Of a stretch of 15,224 bases of DNA, positions 1 through 6,811 are shown piece after piece. The DNA comes from Microbacteriaceae bacterium. GTDB lineage: Bacteria > Actinomycetota > Actinomycetes > Actinomycetales > Microbacteriaceae. The position numbers and the translations under genes are program-made. The notes under the pieces were generated by a model, which saw only the letters and a list, made by a program, of their open reading frames with translations, made no database searches and had not been told where the DNA came from. Every line of letters starts with the position of its first letter. The stretch's first letter is position 1. The stretch lies in contig JAKONM010000186.1 in assembly GCA_022701925.1 (NCBI GenBank), positions 1-15,224 of the forward strand, read 5' to 3'.

Positions 1-1346
1 GGACGGACAAGCCGTCGATCATCGTGCTGAAGACGATCATCGGCTGGCCCGCGCCGACCCTGCGCAACACCGGCAAGATCCACGGCGCGGCCATGGGCGA
101 CGCCGAGATCGCCGGCATGAAGGAGGCGCTCGGCCTCGACCCCGAGAAGACCTTCGACGTCGCCCCCGACGTCATCGCGCACACCCGCGAGGCCGTGGAC
201 CGCGGCAAGGCGCAGCACGCGGAGTGGGACGAGGGCTTCGACGCCTGGGCCGCCGCGAACCCGGAGCGCAAGGCGCTGCTGGACCGCATGCTGGCCGGCG
301 ACCTGCCCGAGGACGCGTTCGCCGAGGTGCCGGTCTTCCCGGCCGGCAAGGCCGTCTCGACCCGCGTCGCCTCCGGCAAGGTCATCAACGGCATCGCGAA
401 GCACGTGCCCGAGTTCTGGGGCGGCTCCGCCGACCTCGCCGAGTCCAACAACACCGCGATCGAGGGCGCCGGCAGCTTCCTGCCGCCGGAGCGCGCCACC
501 GCGATGTGGAAGGCCGACCCCTACGGCCGCGTGCTGCACTTCGGCATCCGCGAGCACGCGATGGGCAACATCCTGAACGGCATCGTGCTGCACGGGAACA
601 CCCGCGTCTTCGGCGCGACCTTCCTGATCTTCAGCGACTACATGCGTCCGGCCGTGCGGCTGGCCGCGCTGATGAAGGCGCCCACCATCTACGTCTGGAC
701 GCACGACTCCGTCGCGCTGGGCGGCGACGGGCCGACGCACCAGCCGGTCGAGACGCTGTGGGCCCTGCGCCTCATCCCCCAGCTCGACGTGATCCGCCCC
801 GGCGACGCGAACGAGACGGCGGAGGCCTGGAAGCAGGTCATGGCGCGGCGGATGGGTCCGGCCGGCCTCGCGCTGTCCCGGCAGAACCTGCCGGTGTTCG
901 AGCGCGGCGAGGGCGACGCCGAGGGCGACGTGTACGCGTCGGCGGCCGGCGTCGCGAAGGGCGCCTACGTCTTCGCCGCGGCGAAGAACGGCACGCCCGA
1001 CGTGGTGCTGATCGCCACCGGCTCCGAGCTGCAGGTCGCGGTGGAGGCCCGACTGAAGCTCGCCGAGCAGGGCGTCGACGCGCAGGTCGTGTCCGCGCCG
1101 TGCCTGGAGTGGTTCGACGAGCAGAGCGCGGAGTACCGCGAGTCGGTGATCCCCTCCGGCGTCAAGGCCCGCGTCTCCGTGGAGGCCGGCGCGACGCTCG
1201 GCTGGCACAAGTACCTCGGCGACGGGGGCCGCGCGGTCGGCATCGACCACTACGGCGCCAGCGCCGACGGCGACTTCCTGCTGCAGGAGTTCGGCATCAC
1301 CACGGAGCACGTCGTGGCCGCCGCGAAGGAGTCGCTGGGCCGCTGA
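1..1346 (+). CDS. tkt: Transketolase, C-terminal two thirds (5' end outside window)
   Basis: Transketolase moves two-carbon ketol units between sugar phosphates in the cytosolic non-oxidative pentose phosphate pathway, using thiamine diphosphate. The reading frame is open from the left edge (first whole codon at base 3) for 447 codons to a TGA at 1344-1346. The protein enters near the segment TIIGWPAPT, roughly residue 240 of a ~690-residue enzyme, so most of the N-terminal cofactor domain is missing from view. Visible marks are the substrate histidine in KIHGAAMGD (codon 81-83), the cofactor-activating glutamate in GIREHAMG (codon 552-554), the THDSVALGGDGPTHQPVE segment and the RPGDANE motif. 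The C-terminal domain ends in GITTEHVVAAAKESLGR. It is the most upstream visible gene of tkt-tal-zwf-opcA-pgl, 34 nt before tal. The internal ATG at 24 is not the start, because family sequence continues upstream of it. Its promoter lies outside the window. Confidence 0.97.
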   Translation, partial: TDKPSIIVLKTIIGWPAPTLRNTGKIHGAAMGDAEIAGMKEALGLDPEKTFDVAPDVIAHTREAVDRGKAQHAEWDEGFDAWAAANPERKALLDRMLAGDLPEDAFAEVPVFPAGKAVSTRVASGKVINGIAKHVPEFWGGSADLAESNNTAIEGAGSFLPPERATAMWKADPYGRVLHFGIREHAMGNILNGIVLHGNTRVFGATFLIFSDYMRPAVRLAALMKAPTIYVWTHDSVALGGDGPTHQPVETLWALRLIPQLDVIRPGDANETAEAWKQVMARRMGPAGLALSRQNLPVFERGEGDAEGDVYASAAGVAKGAYVFAAAKNGTPDVVLIATGSELQVAVEARLKLAEQGVDAQVVSAPCLEWFDEQSAEYRESVIPSGVKARVSVEAGATLGWHKYLGDGGRAVGIDHYGASADGDFLLQEFGITTEHVVAAAKESLGR

Positions 1347-1380
1347 CGCGGACCCGGCGGGAACGATCGAGAGGACGAAC

Positions 1381-2505
1381 ATGACCGACACCGAGACCAC
1401 CACCGGCTCGAACACCGAGGCCCTGTCCGAGGCGGGGGTGAGCATCTGGCTGGACGACCTGTCCCGCGAGCGCATCGCCTCGAAGGGCCTGCAGCGGCTC
1501 ATCGCGGAGAAGAACGTCGTCGGCGTGACGACCAACCCCACGATCTTCGCCGCCGCGCTGGCGAAGGGCGAGGCCTACGACGAGCAGGTCCAGGAGCTGA
1601 AGGCGAAGGGCGCCGACGTCGACACGGCGATCTTCGAGATCACCACCCGCGACGTCTCCGACGCCGCGGACGTGTTCGCCGACGTGTACGAGTCGTCGAA
1701 CGGCTACGACGGGCGGGTCTCCATCGAGGTCTCCCCCGAGCTGGCCCACGACACCGACGCCACGATCGCCGAGGCGAAGCGGCTGTGGAGCACGATCGGC
1801 AAGCCGAACGTGATGATCAAGATCCCGGCGACGCTCGAGGGCCTCCCCGCCATCACCGCCGTGATCGCCGAGGGCATCAGCGTCAACGTCACGCTGATCT
1901 TCTCGCTCGAGCGCTACCGCGCGGTCATCGACGCCTACCTCGAGGGCCTGTCCCAGGCCGCCGCGAAGGGCGTCGACCTGTCGACGATCCACTCGGTCGC
2001 GTCGTTCTTCGTGTCGCGCGTCGACAGCGAGATCGACAAGCGCCTCGACGCGATCGGCACGGACGAGGCGAAGTCGCTGAAGGGCAGGTCGGCCGTCGCG
2101 AACGCGCGGCTCGCCTACGAGCTCTTCGTCGAGGCGTTCGCGGCCGAGAAGGCCATCGAGCTGCAGGAGCAGGGCGCCAACCGCCAGCGGCCGCTGTGGG
2201 CCTCCACCGGCGTCAAGGACCCGAGCCTGCCCGACACGTTCTACGTCGTCGACCTGGTCACCCACGGCGTGGTCAACACGATGCCGGAGAAGACGCTCGA
2301 CGCGGTCGCCGACCACGGCGACGTGAAGGGCGACACGATCGTCGGCAAGTACGACGAGGCGCGTCAGGACCTGGAGCGCCTGAAGGCGGTCGGCGTCGAC
2401 ATCGACGAGGTCACCGACCAGCTCGAGCGCGAGGGCGTCGAGAAGTTCATCGTCTCCTGGCACGAGCTGTCCGACACGGTGTCGGACGCCATCGGCTCGA
2501 ACTGA
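1381..2505 (+). CDS. tal: Transaldolase
   Basis: Transaldolase transfers a dihydroxyacetone unit between sedoheptulose 7-phosphate and glyceraldehyde 3-phosphate through a lysine Schiff base, in the cytosolic non-oxidative pentose phosphate pathway. The 374-residue product matches the long actinobacterial form (about 370 residues). Visible motifs are GVTTNPTIFAAAL (residues 48-60), the Schiff-base segment NVMIKIPAT with Lys147, and the conserved RPLWASTGVKDP and DTFYVVDLV stretches toward the C terminus. The ATG at 1381 is preceded by a purine-rich GAGGAC at 1371-1376, four bases away, which supports this start. It follows tkt by 34 nt and pairs with it functionally. A long perfect hairpin lies between tal and zwf, so tkt-tal and zwf-opcA-pgl transcript levels could differ. 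Nothing is broken or unusual in the protein. Confidence 0.97.
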   Translation: MTDTETTTGSNTEALSEAGVSIWLDDLSRERIASKGLQRLIAEKNVVGVTTNPTIFAAALAKGEAYDEQVQELKAKGADVDTAIFEITTRDVSDAADVFADVYESSNGYDGRVSIEVSPELAHDTDATIAEAKRLWSTIGKPNVMIKIPATLEGLPAITAVIAEGISVNVTLIFSLERYRAVIDAYLEGLSQAAAKGVDLSTIHSVASFFVSRVDSEIDKRLDAIGTDEAKSLKGRSAVANARLAYELFVEAFAAEKAIELQEQGANRQRPLWASTGVKDPSLPDTFYVVDLVTHGVVNTMPEKTLDAVADHGDVKGDTIVGKYDEARQDLERLKAVGVDIDEVTDQLEREGVEKFIVSWHELSDTVSDAIGSN

Positions 2506-2521
2506 GTGGCGGTCCCCGTCC

Positions 2522-2551
2522 CCCCGGGTCCGGCTCCGGCCGGACCCGGGG
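2522..2551 (+). terminator. Perfect 12-bp hairpin between tal and zwf (terminator, attenuator or processing site)
   Basis: The arms CCCCGGGTCCGG (2522-2533) and CCGGACCCGGGG (2540-2551) are exact reverse complements around a 6-nt loop, 16 nt after the tal stop and 13 nt before the zwf start codon. No T-run follows, so it is not a classic intrinsic terminator, although high-GC actinobacteria often use hairpins without U-tracts. Because zwf has no obvious promoter of its own here, partial termination, RNA-end stabilisation or processing within the operon is more likely than a full stop. The structure is seen directly; its role is inferred. Confidence 0.6.
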
Positions 2552-2564
2552 CACCGGTGCTGCC

Positions 2565-4103
2565 GTGACCGCGCCGATCGGCCCCGGGGTCAACCCCCTG
2601 CGGCTGCCCGGCGACCGGCGGCTCAGCCGCATCGCGGGTCCCTCCGCGCTCGTCCTGTTCGGCGTGACGGGCGACCTGGCGCGCAAGAAGCTGCTGCCGG
2701 CCGTCTACGACCTGGCGAACCGCGGCCTGCTGCCGCCCGGGTTCGCCCTCGTCGGCTTCGGCCGACGCGACTGGAGCGACGCCGACTTCGCCGGGGTCGT
2801 GCACGACGCGGTCCGGCAGCACGCGCGGACCCCGTTCCGCGACGACGTCTGGCAGCAGCTGGAGCGCGGCGTCCGGTTCGTGCAGGGCACGTTCGACGAC
2901 GGGGCCGGCTTCACGCGGCTCAGCGAGACCCTCGCCGACCTCGACCGCACGCGCGGCACGCAGGGCAACACCGCGTTCTACCTGTCGATCCCCCCGAAGG
3001 ACTTCCCGAACGTCACGGAGCGGCTCGCCGCAGCCGGACTCGCCGAGCAGCGCGACGGCCGGTGGCGCCGCGTCGTCATCGAGAAGCCGTTCGGGTCGGA
3101 CCTCGAGAGCGCGCGTGAGCTGAACGGCGTCGTCGAACGCGTCTGCCCCGCCGACTCGGTGTTCCGCATCGACCACTACCTGGGCAAGGAGACGGTCCAG
3201 AACCTGCTGGCCCTGCGGTTCGCCAACACGCTCTTCGAGCCGATCTGGAACGCGAACCACGTCGACCACGTGCAGATCACGATGGCCGAGGACATCGGCG
3301 TCGGCGGCCGCGCCGGCTACTACGACGGCATCGGGGCCGCGCGCGACGTCATCCAGAACCATCTGCTGCAGCTGCTCGCCCTCACCGCCATGGAGGAGCC
3401 GGTGTCGTTCGACGCCGCGCACCTGCGGGCGGAGAAGGAGAAGGTGCTGTCGGCGGTGCGGCTGCCGGCGGACCTGTCGACCGCGACCGCCCGCGGGCAG
3501 TACGCGTCCGGCTGGCAGGGCGGCGAGCACGTCGTCGGCTTCCTGGAGGAGGACGGCATGGCACCGGACTCCGCCACCGAGACCTACGCGGCGATCCGGC
3601 TCGACATCGGCACCCGCCGCTGGGCCGGAGCGCCCTTCTACCTGCGCGCCGGCAAGCGCCTCGGTCGCCGGGTGACCGAGATCGCGGTGGTCTTCAAGCG
3701 CGCCCCGCACCAGCTCTTCGCCGAGAGCCAGACCTCGCAGCTGGGGCAGAACGCGCTGGTGATCCGGGTGCAGCCCGACGAGGGCGTCACGATCCGCTTC
3801 GGCTCCAAGGTTCCCGGCGCCGACATGCAGGTGCGCGACGTGACCATGGACTTCGGCTACGGGCACGCCTTCACCGAGGCGAGCCCGGAGGCGTACGAGC
3901 GCCTGATCCTGGACGTCCTGCTGGGCGATCCGCCCCTCTTCCCCCGTCACGAGGAGGTCGAGCTGTCCTGGATGATCCTCGACCCGGTGGAGCGGTTCTG
4001 GGCGTCGTGCGGGCGGCCCGAGCAGTACCGGCCCGGCAGCTGGGGTCCCGCCTCCGCCGACGCACTGATGGCCCGCGACGGCCGCACCTGGAGGCGACCG
4101 TGA
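2565..4103 (+). CDS. zwf: Glucose-6-phosphate 1-dehydrogenase
   Basis: Zwf oxidises glucose 6-phosphate to 6-phosphogluconolactone with reduction of NADP+, the entry step of the oxidative pentose phosphate pathway. The product is 512 residues, normal for the family. The dinucleotide fold opens with GVTGDLARKK (residues 33-42). EKPFG is at 173-177, and the substrate and active-site motif RIDHYLGKE is at 201-209 with His204. The GTG at 2565 is chosen because it is the only in-frame start between the tal stop and the conserved N-terminal fold, and the length then fits. The same frame stays open upstream across tal, but that is a GC-driven artefact. No Shine-Dalgarno sequence is visible before the GTG, and a long hairpin ends 13 nt upstream. 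The stop TGA overlaps the opcA start (GTGA, 4100-4103), implying coupled translation with its assembly partner. Confidence 0.96.
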   Translation: MTAPIGPGVNPLRLPGDRRLSRIAGPSALVLFGVTGDLARKKLLPAVYDLANRGLLPPGFALVGFGRRDWSDADFAGVVHDAVRQHARTPFRDDVWQQLERGVRFVQGTFDDGAGFTRLSETLADLDRTRGTQGNTAFYLSIPPKDFPNVTERLAAAGLAEQRDGRWRRVVIEKPFGSDLESARELNGVVERVCPADSVFRIDHYLGKETVQNLLALRFANTLFEPIWNANHVDHVQITMAEDIGVGGRAGYYDGIGAARDVIQNHLLQLLALTAMEEPVSFDAAHLRAEKEKVLSAVRLPADLSTATARGQYASGWQGGEHVVGFLEEDGMAPDSATETYAAIRLDIGTRRWAGAPFYLRAGKRLGRRVTEIAVVFKRAPHQLFAESQTSQLGQNALVIRVQPDEGVTIRFGSKVPGADMQVRDVTMDFGYGHAFTEASPEAYERLILDVLLGDPPLFPRHEEVELSWMILDPVERFWASCGRPEQYRPGSWGPASADALMARDGRTWRRP

Positions 4104-5068
4104 TCGTCGAGCTGCCCGACACCACCGCGGCGAAGGTCAGCAGGGCGCTGGTCGACCTGCGCAGCGAGGGCGGTGCCGTGGCGCTCGGCCGCGTGCTCAC
4201 CCTGGTGATCAGCACCGTCTCCGGCGAGGAGGAGGCCGTGATCCGGGCGGCCAACGAGGCGTCCCGGGAGCACCCGATGCGGGTCGTCGCCATCGTCCGC
4301 GAGCCCGGCGGCCAGGAGGGCGACGCCCGTCTCGACGCGCAGATCCGCGTCGGGGGCGACGCCGGGGCCAGCGAGGTCATCGTGCTGCGAGCGGTCGGAC
4401 CGGCCGGCTCCGACGAGGAGGGCCTGGTCACCGGCCTGCTGCTGCCCGACGCGCCCGTGGTGGCCTGGTGGCCGGGCGCCGACGTGCCCGCCGTCGTGGC
4501 CGAGTCGCCGCTCGGCAGGATCGCGCAGCGGCGCATCACCGACGCCGCGTCGCACCGCGATCCGCGGGCCGCGCTGGACCACCTCGCGGGGTCCTACCGG
4601 CCGGGCGACACCGATCTGGCCTGGACCCGGTTGACGCACTGGCGGGCGGTGCTCGCCGCAGCGCTGGACCAGCCGCCCTACGAGCCGGTGGAGCGCGTGG
4701 AGGTCTCGGGCGCGATCGGCTCCCCCTCCACCGAGCTGCTGGCGGCGTGGCTGCAGCTGGCCCTGCAGGTACCGGTGTCCGTCGTGCTGTCCGACCGGTC
4801 GACCGGCTCCAGCGGCATCCACGGCGTACGGCTTCACCGCCCGGGCGGTGCCATCGAGCTCGAGCGGGCGGTGCCCGACGTCGCCAGGCTGACGCAGCCT
4901 GATCAGCCGGTGCACGACGTGTCGCTCCCCCGGCGCAGTCTGCGAGACTGCCTCGCCGAGGAGCTGCGCCGACTCGACCCGGACGACCTCTACGGGGACG
5001 TCCTGTCCCGGGGGCTCGCCGCACTCGAACGCGACGCCGCACCGCCGGCGATGACGGGAGGATCGTGA
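4100..5068 (+). CDS. opcA: Glucose-6-phosphate dehydrogenase assembly protein OpcA
   Basis: OpcA is needed for assembly or full activity of Zwf in cyanobacteria and actinobacteria; the molecular mechanism is not visible from sequence. The product is 322 residues and begins MIVELPDTTAAKVSRAL, the usual OpcA opening, which fixes the GTG start at 4100. A conserved PVVAWWPG stretch carries Trp123-Trp124-Pro125-Gly126, and the C-terminal half contains the family-typical HWRAVLAAALD region. No membrane segment, signal peptide or catalytic motif is apparent. The start codon overlaps the zwf stop by 4 bp (GTGA), and its own stop overlaps the pgl start in the same way, so zwf, opcA and pgl are probably made in a fixed ratio by translational coupling. 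The open frame extending upstream to 4007 lies inside zwf and is rejected. Confidence 0.95.
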   Translation: MIVELPDTTAAKVSRALVDLRSEGGAVALGRVLTLVISTVSGEEEAVIRAANEASREHPMRVVAIVREPGGQEGDARLDAQIRVGGDAGASEVIVLRAVGPAGSDEEGLVTGLLLPDAPVVAWWPGADVPAVVAESPLGRIAQRRITDAASHRDPRAALDHLAGSYRPGDTDLAWTRLTHWRAVLAAALDQPPYEPVERVEVSGAIGSPSTELLAAWLQLALQVPVSVVLSDRSTGSSGIHGVRLHRPGGAIELERAVPDVARLTQPDQPVHDVSLPRRSLRDCLAEELRRLDPDDLYGDVLSRGLAALERDAAPPAMTGGS

Positions 5069-5841
5069 CCAACGAACGCCGGGTGCTCGTGCACCCCGAC
5101 CTGGACGCGCTCATCGCCGCGGTCGCCGCCCGCTTCCTGACGAAGCTCACCGACCTGTTCGACGAGTACCACGAGGTGAACGTCGTGCTGACGGGCGGCA
5201 CGGTCGGCACGGGTGTGCAGGAGGCCATCGCCGCCTCGCCGATGCGGTCGGCGATCGACTGGACGCGCGTGCACTTCTGGTGGGGCGACGAGCGGTTCGT
5301 GCCGAAGGCGGACCCCGACCGCAACGAGGCGCAGGCCCGCGCCGCGCTGCTGGACCACCTGCCGACGCCCGAGGACCACATCCACCCCTTCCCGGCGTCG
5401 GACGAGATCGCGGACATCGACGAGGCGGCGGAGGCCTACGCCGAGCAGCTGCGGCAGCACGCCGATCCCGGCCTGCGCCTGCCCGTGCCGCGCTTCGACA
5501 TCACCTTCCTCGGCGTCGGCCCCGACGGCCACATCGCCTCGCTCTTCCCCGGGCACGGCGTCACGCGGGACGGCGCCGAACTCGTCGTCCCCGACCGCAG
5601 CAGCCCCAAGCCGCCGCCCGAGCGGCTCAGCCTCACCCTGCCCGTGCTCAACAGCTCTGAGCGCATCTGGCTGGTGCTCTCCGGAGCGGAGAAGGCGTCC
5701 GCGCTGGGCCTGGCCCTCGCCGGCGCCTCGGCGGAGGAGGTGCCCGCCGCGGGCGCGCAGGGCCGCCGCCGCACGGTCTTCTTCGTCGACGGCGACGCGG
5801 CGTCCCAGGTGCCGGACGAGCTGATCGCCAGCCAGTACTGA
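5065..5841 (+). CDS. pgl: 6-phosphogluconolactonase (DevB type)
   Basis: Pgl hydrolyses 6-phosphogluconolactone made by Zwf to 6-phosphogluconate in the cytosol. The 258-residue product has the SugarP isomerase/lactonase fold motifs in order: LTGGT (residues 42-46), FWWGDERFVP (71-80), GVGPDGHIASLFPG (150-163) with the expected catalytic His156, and SGAEK (206-210). GTG at 5065 overlaps the opcA stop (GTGA), and GGGAGG at 5056-5061 sits three bases upstream, a little close but consistent with a re-initiating ribosome. It is the last gene of the pentose phosphate operon; gnd for the next step is not nearby. The downstream spacer holds small hairpins, the first starting 10 nt after the stop. 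Length and motifs are all normal. Confidence 0.95.
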   Translation: MTNERRVLVHPDLDALIAAVAARFLTKLTDLFDEYHEVNVVLTGGTVGTGVQEAIAASPMRSAIDWTRVHFWWGDERFVPKADPDRNEAQARAALLDHLPTPEDHIHPFPASDEIADIDEAAEAYAEQLRQHADPGLRLPVPRFDITFLGVGPDGHIASLFPGHGVTRDGAELVVPDRSSPKPPPERLSLTLPVLNSSERIWLVLSGAEKASALGLALAGASAEEVPAAGAQGRRRTVFFVDGDAASQVPDELIASQY

Positions 5842-6018
5842 TCCATCTGGAGCGCCTGCGGCGCGACCGGCTCCTCGTCCTCTCAGCACCGGACGGCCGG
5901 GAGCCGGCCCCGCCGCAGACGCTGTGCCGCTGGCGCGGCACGCGTTCGGCGGCATGAGCCGCCGGGGCGCTCCGCGCCCGGGTCGCTGTCCGGATCTCGA
6001 GCAGTCGGTCGAAGAGGT
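5842..6018. other. Convergent spacer with five short perfect hairpins
   Basis: No gene is supported between pgl and rbpA. The stretch carries consecutive short inverted repeats: 5852-5864 (5-bp stem, 3-nt loop), 5895-5909 (6 bp, 3 nt), 5924-5941 (7 bp, 4 nt), 5947-5964 (7 bp, 4 nt) and, directly abutting it, 5965-5979 (6 bp, 3 nt). They are seen directly and are all perfectly paired. They may act together in ending the pgl transcript. High GC makes short stems common by chance, so only the clustering is notable. No TA dinucleotide, hence no canonical -10 box on either strand, occurs here. Confidence 0.6.
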
Positions 6019-6048
6019 CGAGGGCCGGTCCTCGCGGACCGGCCCTCG
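6019..6048. terminator. Strong bidirectional hairpin between pgl and rbpA
   Basis: CGAGGGCCGGTCC (6019-6031) pairs perfectly with GGACCGGCCCTCG (6036-6048) around a TCGC loop: a 13-bp stem beginning 11 nt after the rbpA stop on the - strand. Being symmetric, it can also stop transcripts coming from pgl, which ends about 180 nt to the left. No long T-run follows on either strand. Its position at the meeting point of two convergent operons makes a two-way terminator the natural reading. Confidence 0.8.
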
Positions 6049-6059
6049 TCGTCGACGCC

Positions 6060-6428
6060 TCAGCTGTCGGCGGAGATCTTCCCGCGACGGATCCGCAGCT
6101 GCTTCAGCGCCTCGTCGAGCAGGCTCGCGGCCTCCTCGTCGGTGCGCCGCTCCTTCACGTAGGCGAGATGCGTCTTGTAGGGCTCGGTCTTCTGCATCGC
6201 CGGCGGGTTGGCCTGGTCGCGACCGGCGGGCAGACCGCTCGACGGGGAGTCGATGGTCGACGGGATCTCGTCGTCGGGCAGGTTCGCGGCGAAGTACCGG
6301 ACCGTCTCGTTGCCGAGGGCGTCCCAGTAGGACACGGCCACGCGCTCCGCGTGGTGCCCGTGGTCCTGCTCACCCATCGGTCCTGCACCGACTCGCGATC
6401 CTCGGATCGCGCTGCCACCAGACGCCAT
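6060..6428 (-). CDS. rbpA: RNA polymerase-binding protein RbpA
   Basis: RbpA is an actinobacterial factor that binds RNA polymerase and the principal sigma factor and stabilises the open promoter complex. The 122-residue product shows the family order: an N-terminal tail, the core opening IRGSRVGAG (residues 8-16), the core segment ETVRYFAANLPDDEIP (41-56), a linker, and the C-terminal sigma-interaction helices with KTHLAYVKERR (85-95) and LKQLRIRRGK. ATG at 6428 has AGGGAG (6437-6442) eight bases upstream. Two points stand out: the core has no cysteines, so it cannot form the zinc site of Streptomyces RbpA, and the linker before the helices is poor in basic residues (Lys80 and Lys85 only). 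It lies 38 nt downstream of secG and probably shares its promoter at 6763-6768. The open frame continuing upstream to 7961 is an artefact. Confidence 0.93.
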   Translation of the reverse strand: MASGGSAIRGSRVGAGPMGEQDHGHHAERVAVSYWDALGNETVRYFAANLPDDEIPSTIDSPSSGLPAGRDQANPPAMQKTEPYKTHLAYVKERRTDEEAASLLDEALKQLRIRRGKISADS

Positions 6429-6466
6429 GGTCCTGTCTCCCTGCCGTTCGTCGTTGCGGGGCGTCC

Positions 6467-6718
6467 TCAGACGCCGCCGGTGAAGCGTGTGATGAGGCCG
6501 AGCACCACGATCGCGGCGAACCAGATCAGGCCGAGCACGACCGTGATCCGGTTGAGGTTCCGCTCTGCGACGCCCGAAGCGCCGAGGTTCGAGGTCACGC
6601 CGCCGCCGAACATGTCGGACAGGCCGCCGCCCCGGCCCTTGTGCAGCAGGATCAGCAGGGTCAGCAGCACGCTGGTGATCGCGAGGATCACGAGCATCAC
6701 GGCTTCGAGGATGTCCAT
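6467..6718 (-). CDS. secG: Preprotein translocase subunit SecG
   Basis: SecG is the small accessory subunit of the SecYEG channel in the cytoplasmic membrane. The 83-residue product has two hydrophobic segments, about residues 4-25 and 56-77, separated by the family loop with HKGRGGGLSDMFGGG (26-40) and the ASGVAERNLNRIT region. ATG at 6718 is preferred over an in-frame upstream start at 6763, because GGAG lies six bases ahead and SecG proteins begin directly with the first membrane helix. It follows tpiA by 93 nt, a gap holding the tpiA terminator and then a TATACT box, so secG is likely the first gene of a secG-rbpA unit. A 6-bp hairpin (6460-6465 with 6470-6475) has the stop codon in its loop. 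secG next to tpiA is a common arrangement in actinobacteria. Confidence 0.95.
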   Translation of the reverse strand: MDILEAVMLVILAITSVLLTLLILLHKGRGGGLSDMFGGGVTSNLGASGVAERNLNRITVVLGLIWFAAIVVLGLITRFTGGV

Positions 6719-6762
6719 CGTGGTCTCCGTTCTCGTCGCGCAGCCTGTTCTCAGCGACGGCA

Positions 6763-6768
6763 AGTATA
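6763..6768 (-). promoter_or_regulatory. -10 box (TATACT) of the secG-rbpA promoter
   Basis: Read on the - strand, bases 6768-6763 are TATACT, five of six matches to TATAAT. It starts 4 bp after the foot of the tpiA terminator stem, and an initiation point about 6-7 nt further on would give a secG leader of roughly 38 nt. No TTGACA-like -35 is present at 16-18 bp spacing, because that space is filled by the GC-only hairpin; many actinobacterial promoters depend mainly on the -10 box. It is the only TA-containing sequence in any intergenic spacer of this window. Confidence 0.6.
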
Positions 6769-6772
6769 GCGG

Positions 6773-6811
6773 CGCCCCGCCGGTGCGCCGGAGGCGCGGA
6801 CCGGCGGGGCG
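6773..6811 (-). terminator. tpiA terminator hairpin
   Basis: CGCCCCGCCGGT (6773-6784) and ACCGGCGGGGCG (6800-6811) pair perfectly over 12 bp. Inside, GCGCC (6785-6789) pairs with GGCGC (6793-6797) around a 3-nt loop, with a 2-nt bulge. The stem begins at the base after the tpiA stop. On the - strand it is followed by CCGCTATACTTG, weakly T-containing rather than a U-tract. It most likely ends the gap-pgk-tpiA transcript. A competing small hairpin (6807-6812 with 6816-6821) surrounds the stop codon and shares one terminator arm. Confidence 0.8.

Noticed and set aside
1785..2564. Upstream in-frame extension of zwf across tal
   Set aside because: Arg/Pro/Gly-rich shadow of tal; GTG at 2565 gives the normal Zwf length and N terminus.
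2364..3950. Long open frame on the strand opposite zwf
   Set aside because: Antisense shadow of a GC-rich gene; no recognisable domain, and no ribosome site or promoter.
5842..6059. A tRNA, small RNA or mobile-element end in the convergent spacer
   Set aside because: No cloverleaf, no CCA end or T-loop motif, no terminal repeats with a target duplication, and no -10 box; the stems are better explained as termination structures.
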